Shown here in pieces: positions 6,011-8,933 of a stretch of DNA of 8,933 bases. Origin of the DNA: an uncultured Selenomonadales bacterium (GTDB lineage: Bacteria > Bacillota_C > Negativicutes > Selenomonadales > Selenomonadaceae); the NCBI GenBank assembly GCA_947302675.1, contig CAMYWI010000036.1:1-8933 (forward strand). Reading direction: 5' to 3'. Under the pieces are notes generated by a model. That model saw nothing but the letters and a program-made list of their open reading frames with translations, made no database searches and had not been told where the DNA came from. Position numbers and translations under genes: made by a program. Every line of letters begins with the position of its first letter. Position 1 is the first letter of the stretch.

Positions 6011-6772
6011 TTGCGAGACATCAACAAATACATGCAAGAACACATGCACGGCGAAACGGCCGACTTCGAGCGAACACAGGAAAAATATCGTCTTCGCAAG
6101 CTCATTGAGTTACTGAATAAATGCGACCGTCGCAGTCTCTTGGAGGTCGGTTGCGGTTTGGATTCTTTGGCATGTCATGTGAACGGCTGGAATAAATATA
6201 CTTTGGTTGAGCCTTCCGAACGTTATTTGAATCATGCCAAGATAATGGTCTCGGGGGGGGGGGACTGTAAATTCATTCACGGACTTTTTGAGGACTCGTT
6301 CGATATTTTGAGTGGCGAATCTTACAGCGTCATTGTTATTTCAGGGGTACTTCATGAAGTCGAAGAACCTAAAAAGTTCCTCGATACCGCGATTTGTTTG
6401 AGCAAACCCGACACGACGATCATCCTTACCGTTCCAAACGCTAACAGCTTCCACAGGGTGCTTGCTTACGAGAGCGGGCTTATCAAGAACGTTTCCGAAT
6501 TGAGCCAAACCAATCTCTGCTATCAAATTAATAATGTGTACGACATGGAAGAACTTATGACGCTTGTTAATGAAGTTGCCGCTACGCGGAATAAGCAGGC
6601 GATCTTTCTTGAGCGCGGTAGCTATTTTGTCAAACCCTTCACGCATAAGCAGATGACGCAATGCTTGAGTTTCGGTATCTTCGACGAAAAAATCTTGGAC
6701 GGTTTGAACAACATGGTTAAATATATGCCCGACTTGGGCTCGGAAATTTATCTTGTTTTTAAAACGCATTGA
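6011..6772 (+). CDS. Class I SAM-dependent methyltransferase with an in-gene G11 tract, currently in frame
   Basis: A 253-residue protein with a Rossmann-type methyltransferase core. Motif I is LLEVGCGLDSLA (43-54), binding S-adenosylmethionine. The acidic end of strand 2 is LVEPSERYL (65-73, E67 likely contacting the ribose). The motif-IV region VIVISGVLHEVEEPKKFL (107-124) resembles small-molecule, sugar and lipid methyltransferases of the UbiE/Methyltransf_11-type group. There is no DNA-methylase (N/D)PP(Y/F/W) motif, so a DNA target is unlikely. The acceptor is unknown; the neighbouring membrane genes suggest a surface sugar or lipid (inference). Codons 81-85 (S-G-G-G-D) are built on 11 consecutive G. 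With 10 G, translation would end after about 99 residues; with 12 G, after about 86, in both cases before motif IV. TTG start with AGGAGG seven bases upstream; hinT follows after 15 bases. Confidence 0.85.
   Translation: MRDINKYMQEHMHGETADFERTQEKYRLRKLIELLNKCDRRSLLEVGCGLDSLACHVNGWNKYTLVEPSERYLNHAKIMVSGGGDCKFIHGLFEDSFDILSGESYSVIVISGVLHEVEEPKKFLDTAICLSKPDTTIILTVPNANSFHRVLAYESGLIKNVSELSQTNLCYQINNVYDMEELMTLVNEVAATRNKQAIFLERGSYFVKPFTHKQMTQCLSFGIFDEKILDGLNNMVKYMPDLGSEIYLVFKTH
6253..6263 (+). repeat. Homopolymeric G11 tract in the methyltransferase gene
   Basis: Eleven consecutive G span the end of codon 81 to the start of codon 85. Runs of this length slip readily during replication and act as ON/OFF switches in surface-modifying genes of, for example, Campylobacter. 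The present length keeps the frame open. A change of one base either way brings a stop within about 15 codons. Confidence 0.95.
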
Positions 6773-6787
6773 ATTGGAGGTTTTGAA

Positions 6788-7135
6788 ATGGCTGATTGTA
6801 TTTTTTGCAAGATTGCGGCGGGCGAAGTCCCTTCGCAGAAAGTTTACGAAGACGACAGCGTTATCGCGTTCAAGGACTTGTCGCCCAAAGCTCCCGTGCA
6901 CGTGCTGATTGTCCCGAAGAAACACATTCAAAGCGTCGCGCACTTCCAGGCGGAGGATAAAGAACTCGCCGCGCACATTTTTGTTGAAGTGGTGCCGAAA
7001 CTCGCCGCTGAGCTTGGAGTTGCTGACGCGGGCTTTCGTCTCGTCATAAACACGGGCGACGACGGCGGACAAACCGTTGGGCATTTGCACGTTCACTTAC
7101 TCGGCGGTCGTAAAATGACTTGGCCGCCCGGCTGA
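6788..7135 (+). CDS. hinT: HIT-family nucleotide-binding protein, HinT-like
   Basis: A 115-residue histidine-triad protein of the Hint branch, a small cytoplasmic dimer that hydrolyses AMP-lysine and other purine nucleoside phosphoramidates. The start is typical (DCIFCKI, with C4 and C7 able to help bind zinc with H46). The catalytic triad HLHVH is at 99-103 (H99, H101, H103), preceded by GQTVG and followed by LLGGRKMTWPPG, the usual Hint C-terminus. Length matches bacterial HinT. ATG is preceded by GGAGG at 6776-6780, seven bases upstream, and the gene starts 15 bases after the methyltransferase stop, so it is probably the last gene of the operon begun by the sirtuin. Its link to the envelope genes is likely positional. 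Identity is firm; the physiological substrate is generally unknown. Confidence 0.95.
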   Translation: MADCIFCKIAAGEVPSQKVYEDDSVIAFKDLSPKAPVHVLIVPKKHIQSVAHFQAEDKELAAHIFVEVVPKLAAELGVADAGFRLVINTGDDGGQTVGHLHVHLLGGRKMTWPPG

Positions 7136-7196
7136 AAACTTTTTATCCCGCTTGAAAGTACAATGTTTGTAACCTAAAAACAAAAGCAGGTATAAA

Positions 7197-7424
7197 ATGA
7201 TAGCGCAAGATTTTCGTCACAGCGGTAAACTGGGCAAAGTTTGTCTTAGTTGACAGATAATGGCTTGTTGTTATGACTTCAATGAGCTCAGCGACGACGA
7301 TTTACAACATTACCTAAAAAATTTATTTTTCCATCTCGTTGGCACTTCACTTGACCATTCAAGGTACAAAAAAACCCGCCTCTATAGTGAGACGGATTTT
7401 TTATCAATTACATACGCTTTTTAA
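7197..7424 (+). other. Intergenic frame interrupted by one TGA; no supported gene
   Basis: The 285 bases between hinT and the PHP gene hold no convincing gene. One frame opens at ATG 7197, meets TGA after 18 codons, reopens at ATG 7260 and reads 54 residues (starting MACCYDFNELSDDD) to a TAA at 7422-7424, through the terminator hairpin. There is no ribosome site before either ATG. It may be chance or the remnant of a small gene. Confidence 0.2.
7369..7402. terminator. Bidirectional terminator between hinT and the PHP gene
   Basis: Arms CCCGCCTC and GAGACGGA around a TATAGT loop are flanked by six A on the left and six T on the right, so both strands end in a T-run. On the minus strand the two odd positions become U-G pairs, giving a better stem; on the plus strand they are mismatches. 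It lies 19 bases past the PHP stop codon and is the only terminator-like hairpin after hinT, so it probably serves both converging units. Confidence 0.85.
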
Positions 7425-8245
7425 CTTGCAGGCTCAAGGAAAAACTTCTCGGCAAGCGAATCGCTAATCGTGAACTCCCCAAGCTCTTTAACAAACCTGG
7501 ACGACGCGCCGTGAAAATCACTGCCGCCCGTCACCAACAAATCATACTCTTTGGCAAGGAAAAAGTAATGCTGAACTTCCGCCGGCTTATGGAAGGGATA
7601 ATAAACTTCCAAGCCGTCAACTTTCTTGCAAAGCTCCTCAACCAAATTATCATCGCCGACAAGTTTTGGGTGAGCCAAGACAGCTTTGCCGCCCGCCGCG
7701 TGAATGACCTCAATCACCTCGTCGACTTCGGGCAGATAGCGCGGCACATAAGCCGGCTTTCCCTTGCCAAGCATTTTTTCAAAGGCGTCTCGAACAGTTT
7801 TAAACGCGCCAAACTTTACCAAAGTCCGCGCAATGTGCGCCCGACCGATTGAGTGACTGGTGCCCGCGACTTTCAAAACGTCAGCCTCGCGAATATTGAA
7901 CTTCTTAACTTGCAGAATGCTGATAATCTCGCTGAAACGCTCCCAGCGCGCCTCAATAATCTTGTCAATCATTTCCAAGAGGGCTTCGTTGTAAATATCA
8001 ATGTTGTAGCCGACAATGTGAATATCGCGTTCGGGGTGGTTCGCGCTAAGCTCGATACCGGGAATTATATTCACGCCCCTGCCCGGATAGAGCCCATTTT
8101 CGTAAAGGTAGCGAACACCGTCAACCGTATCATGGTCGGTTATGCCCAGATAGTGGAGACCGATTTTTTTAGCCGCCGCCACGAGTTCTTCGGGAGAAAA
8201 CGAGCCGTCCGAAAAATTCGTGTGCGTGTGCAAATCGCTCGCCAT
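7421..8245 (-). CDS. PHP-domain metal-dependent phosphoesterase (TrpH/RNase AM-like)
   Basis: A 274-residue PHP-family hydrolase. The metal-binding motifs are complete and in order: DLHTHTNFSDG (H6, H8, D13), GITDHDT (D37, H38), GIELSA (E65), D-I-H-I-V-G-Y (H76), HSIGRAHIA (131-139), KPAYVPR (163-169), VLAHP (H192) and GGSDFHG (D243, H245). This fits the YciV/TrpH subgroup, whose studied members remove phosphates from 3',5'-bisphosphonucleosides or trim 5' ends of RNA (RNase AM); the reaction here is inferred from family. Length is near the usual 280-290. ATG 8245 has GGAGG (8256-8260) about ten bases upstream. It starts 93 bases after the spoVS stop with no hairpin terminator between, so read-through from the spoVS promoter is likely. 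A hairpin terminator follows it. Confidence 0.9.
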   Translation of the reverse strand: MASDLHTHTNFSDGSFSPEELVAAAKKIGLHYLGITDHDTVDGVRYLYENGLYPGRGVNIIPGIELSANHPERDIHIVGYNIDIYNEALLEMIDKIIEARWERFSEIISILQVKKFNIREADVLKVAGTSHSIGRAHIARTLVKFGAFKTVRDAFEKMLGKGKPAYVPRYLPEVDEVIEVIHAAGGKAVLAHPKLVGDDNLVEELCKKVDGLEVYYPFHKPAEVQHYFFLAKEYDLLVTGGSDFHGASSRFVKELGEFTISDSLAEKFFLEPAS

Positions 8246-8338
8246 TTAAATTTTCCCTCCGTGACTTTAACAAATGTCCGCCCTTGAGGCTTTTGATACA
8301 ACGTTGATTGCCGAGACGGGGTGAGTTGCCAAAAGGAA

Positions 8339-8599
8339 TTAACGCGGTTCGACTATGAGCTTGATGGCAGTACGTTCGCTCCCGTCAATTTCAATGTCCG
8401 TAAAAGCAGGAATGCAGATGAGATCTACGCCGTGCGGTGCCACGAAGCCGCGTGCAATGGCAACCGCTTTAACCGCTTGGTTCAGCGCTCCGGCACCTAT
8501 CGCCTGCATCTCGGCACTTCCGGTTTCGCGGATAACTCCCGCGAGTGCGCCGGCGACGGAATTGGGGTTAGATTTGGCTGATACCTTTAATACTTCCAT
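8339..8599 (-). CDS. spoVS: Stage V sporulation protein S (SpoVS, Alba-like)
   Basis: An 86-residue protein with the highly conserved SpoVS sequence (MEVLKVSAKSNPNSVAGALA at the start, then QAIGAGALNQAVKA and a FVAPHGVDL segment). SpoVS is a small dimeric Alba-like nucleic-acid-binding protein. In Bacillus it is needed for late sporulation and influences septation, but it is also found in non-sporulating lineages such as Deinococcus-Thermus, so it does not by itself prove spore formation. Length and sequence are complete. ATG 8599 follows a very strong GGGAGGAGG site (8607-8615). A full-consensus sigma-H-type promoter lies about 90 bases upstream, agreeing with the known sigma-H control of spoVS in Bacillus. 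The PHP gene follows on the same strand. Confidence 0.97.
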   Translation of the reverse strand: MEVLKVSAKSNPNSVAGALAGVIRETGSAEMQAIGAGALNQAVKAVAIARGFVAPHGVDLICIPAFTDIEIDGSERTAIKLIVEPR

Positions 8600-8687
8600 G
8601 ATTGATCCTCCTCCCTTGTTCCTTTTTGGTGTTGTAGTGGTTTTCTACCTGCTGCGGCTCCTTCTGCGTCTAAATTATTTTCCTTGT

Positions 8688-8716
8688 TAATTCTTCAAAC
8701 TTAATTTAAATCCTGC
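8688..8716 (-). promoter_or_regulatory. Sigma-H-type promoter of spoVS
   Basis: On the minus strand GCAGGATTT (8708-8716), 11 bases, then GAAGAATTA (8688-8696). This matches every specified position of the Bacillus sigma-H consensus RnAGGAwWW, 11-12 bases, RnnGAATww. It implies a spoVS leader of roughly 80 bases. No better sigma-A promoter was seen in the surrounding bases. Confidence 0.7.
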
Positions 8717-8781
8717 ACTTGGTTAACCGATTTTGTCATATATTTTATTTCGCTTGGTAATATCTTTAGTTTATGCTGATT

Positions 8782-8853
8782 AACAAACTTTTCTTTTGCA
8801 GTTTGAACTTACTTTTCTTTTGCAATTTGAACTTACTTTTCTTTTGCTCGCCC
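8782..8853 (+). repeat. Three tandem 24-base repeats
   Basis: Units 8782-8805, 8806-8829 and 8830-8853 share the core CTTTTCTTTTGC. Units 1 and 2 differ at a few bases. Unit 3 diverges at its last six bases, where it becomes the left arm and loop of the adjoining hairpin. The units thus look like amplified copies of one arm of the composite repeat. Confidence 0.85.
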
Positions 8854-8933
8854 AAAAGAAAAGTAAGCAAAAGAAAAAGGCGTAGCCGCTTGAACTTCCT
8901 GTTCAAATGGCGAACGCTTGCGGTGCCAGCGTT
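8832..8933 (+). repeat. Composite palindromic repeat, copy B (reaches the window edge)
   Basis: A perfect 15-bp stem (CTTACTTTTCTTTTG) with a 6-base loop at 8832-8867, a CAAAAGAAAAA spacer, then a second hairpin with TTGAAC (8890-8895) paired to GTTCAA (8901-8906) around a TTCCT loop. A third inverted repeat, AACGCT/AGCGTT, lies at 8913-8933 and ends at the edge. Order, spacing and much of the sequence equal copy A read on the minus strand. The second stem has G where copy A has C, with the opposite base changed to match, so pairing is kept. Confidence 0.85.

Larger units (their letters stand above)
8600..8933. other. Gene-free stretch upstream of spoVS
   Basis: About 330 bases without a supported gene. 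It holds, from left to right, the spoVS ribosome site and leader, the sigma-H-type promoter, an A/T-rich stretch (about 8717-8781) with no clear signal, three tandem 24-base units (8782-8853), and the second copy of the composite palindromic repeat running to the edge. Frames reading through it are shadows without start signals. Confidence 0.7.

Noticed and set aside
6011..6772. A phase-variable DNA methyltransferase (epigenetic switch)
   Set aside because: No (N/D)PP(Y/F/W) or cytosine-methylase motif and no restriction or specificity partner; motif IV resembles small-molecule methyltransferases.
6341..7096. A 251-codon open frame on the minus strand across the methyltransferase and hinT
   Set aside because: It is antisense to two well-supported genes, has no recognisable domain, and is explained by codon bias leaving few stops in that frame.
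8246..8338. A separate promoter or terminator between spoVS and the PHP gene
   Set aside because: No convincing hairpin with T-run and no good paired promoter boxes were found; co-transcription is the simpler reading.
8782..8933. A CRISPR array
   Set aside because: The units are contiguous 24-base tandem copies without spacers and merge into a palindrome; no cas gene is seen.

Overview
The window looks like chromosomal DNA of a Firmicutes-type bacterium, most likely from the Negativicutes (Selenomonadales-like). The reasons are strong AGGAGG ribosome sites before nearly every gene, frequent TTG starts, roughly balanced base composition, a spoVS gene with a sigma-H-type promoter, and a Met/NlpA-type lipoprotein. 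The genus cannot be fixed from the sequence.

Layout. Minus strand, 1-2081: a solitary MetQ-type methionine-binding lipoprotein with its own extended -10 promoter and a strong intrinsic terminator. Downstream of it lies a PD-(D/E)XK-type nuclease-like protein that runs off the left edge. Plus strand, 2204-7135: a polytopic membrane protein (DUF6056-like), then a repeat-filled gap. After the gap comes a tightly packed run: NAD-dependent sirtuin, a second paralogous membrane protein overlapping the sirtuin stop by 4 nt, a SAM-dependent methyltransferase, and a HIT (HinT) protein. Minus strand, 7421-8599: a PHP-domain phosphoesterase and SpoVS. The two converging blocks meet at a hairpin terminator usable on both strands (7369-7402). 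The right end, 8600-8933, holds the spoVS leader and a cluster of repeats.

How it may work together. The two membrane paralogues and the methyltransferase resemble an envelope glycan or lipid modification set (inference). The methyltransferase carries an uninterrupted run of 11 G in its coding sequence. Gain or loss of one G would truncate the protein at about 86 or 99 residues, the hallmark of a phase-variable ON/OFF switch; here it is ON. The sirtuin and HinT are housekeeping-type nucleotide enzymes apparently co-transcribed with this set.

Other notable structure: a composite multi-hairpin repeat is present twice in opposite orientation (3628-3742 and 8832-8933), with a compensatory base change in one stem; and the first membrane gene and the sirtuin have closely matching core promoters whose spacers are also similar.
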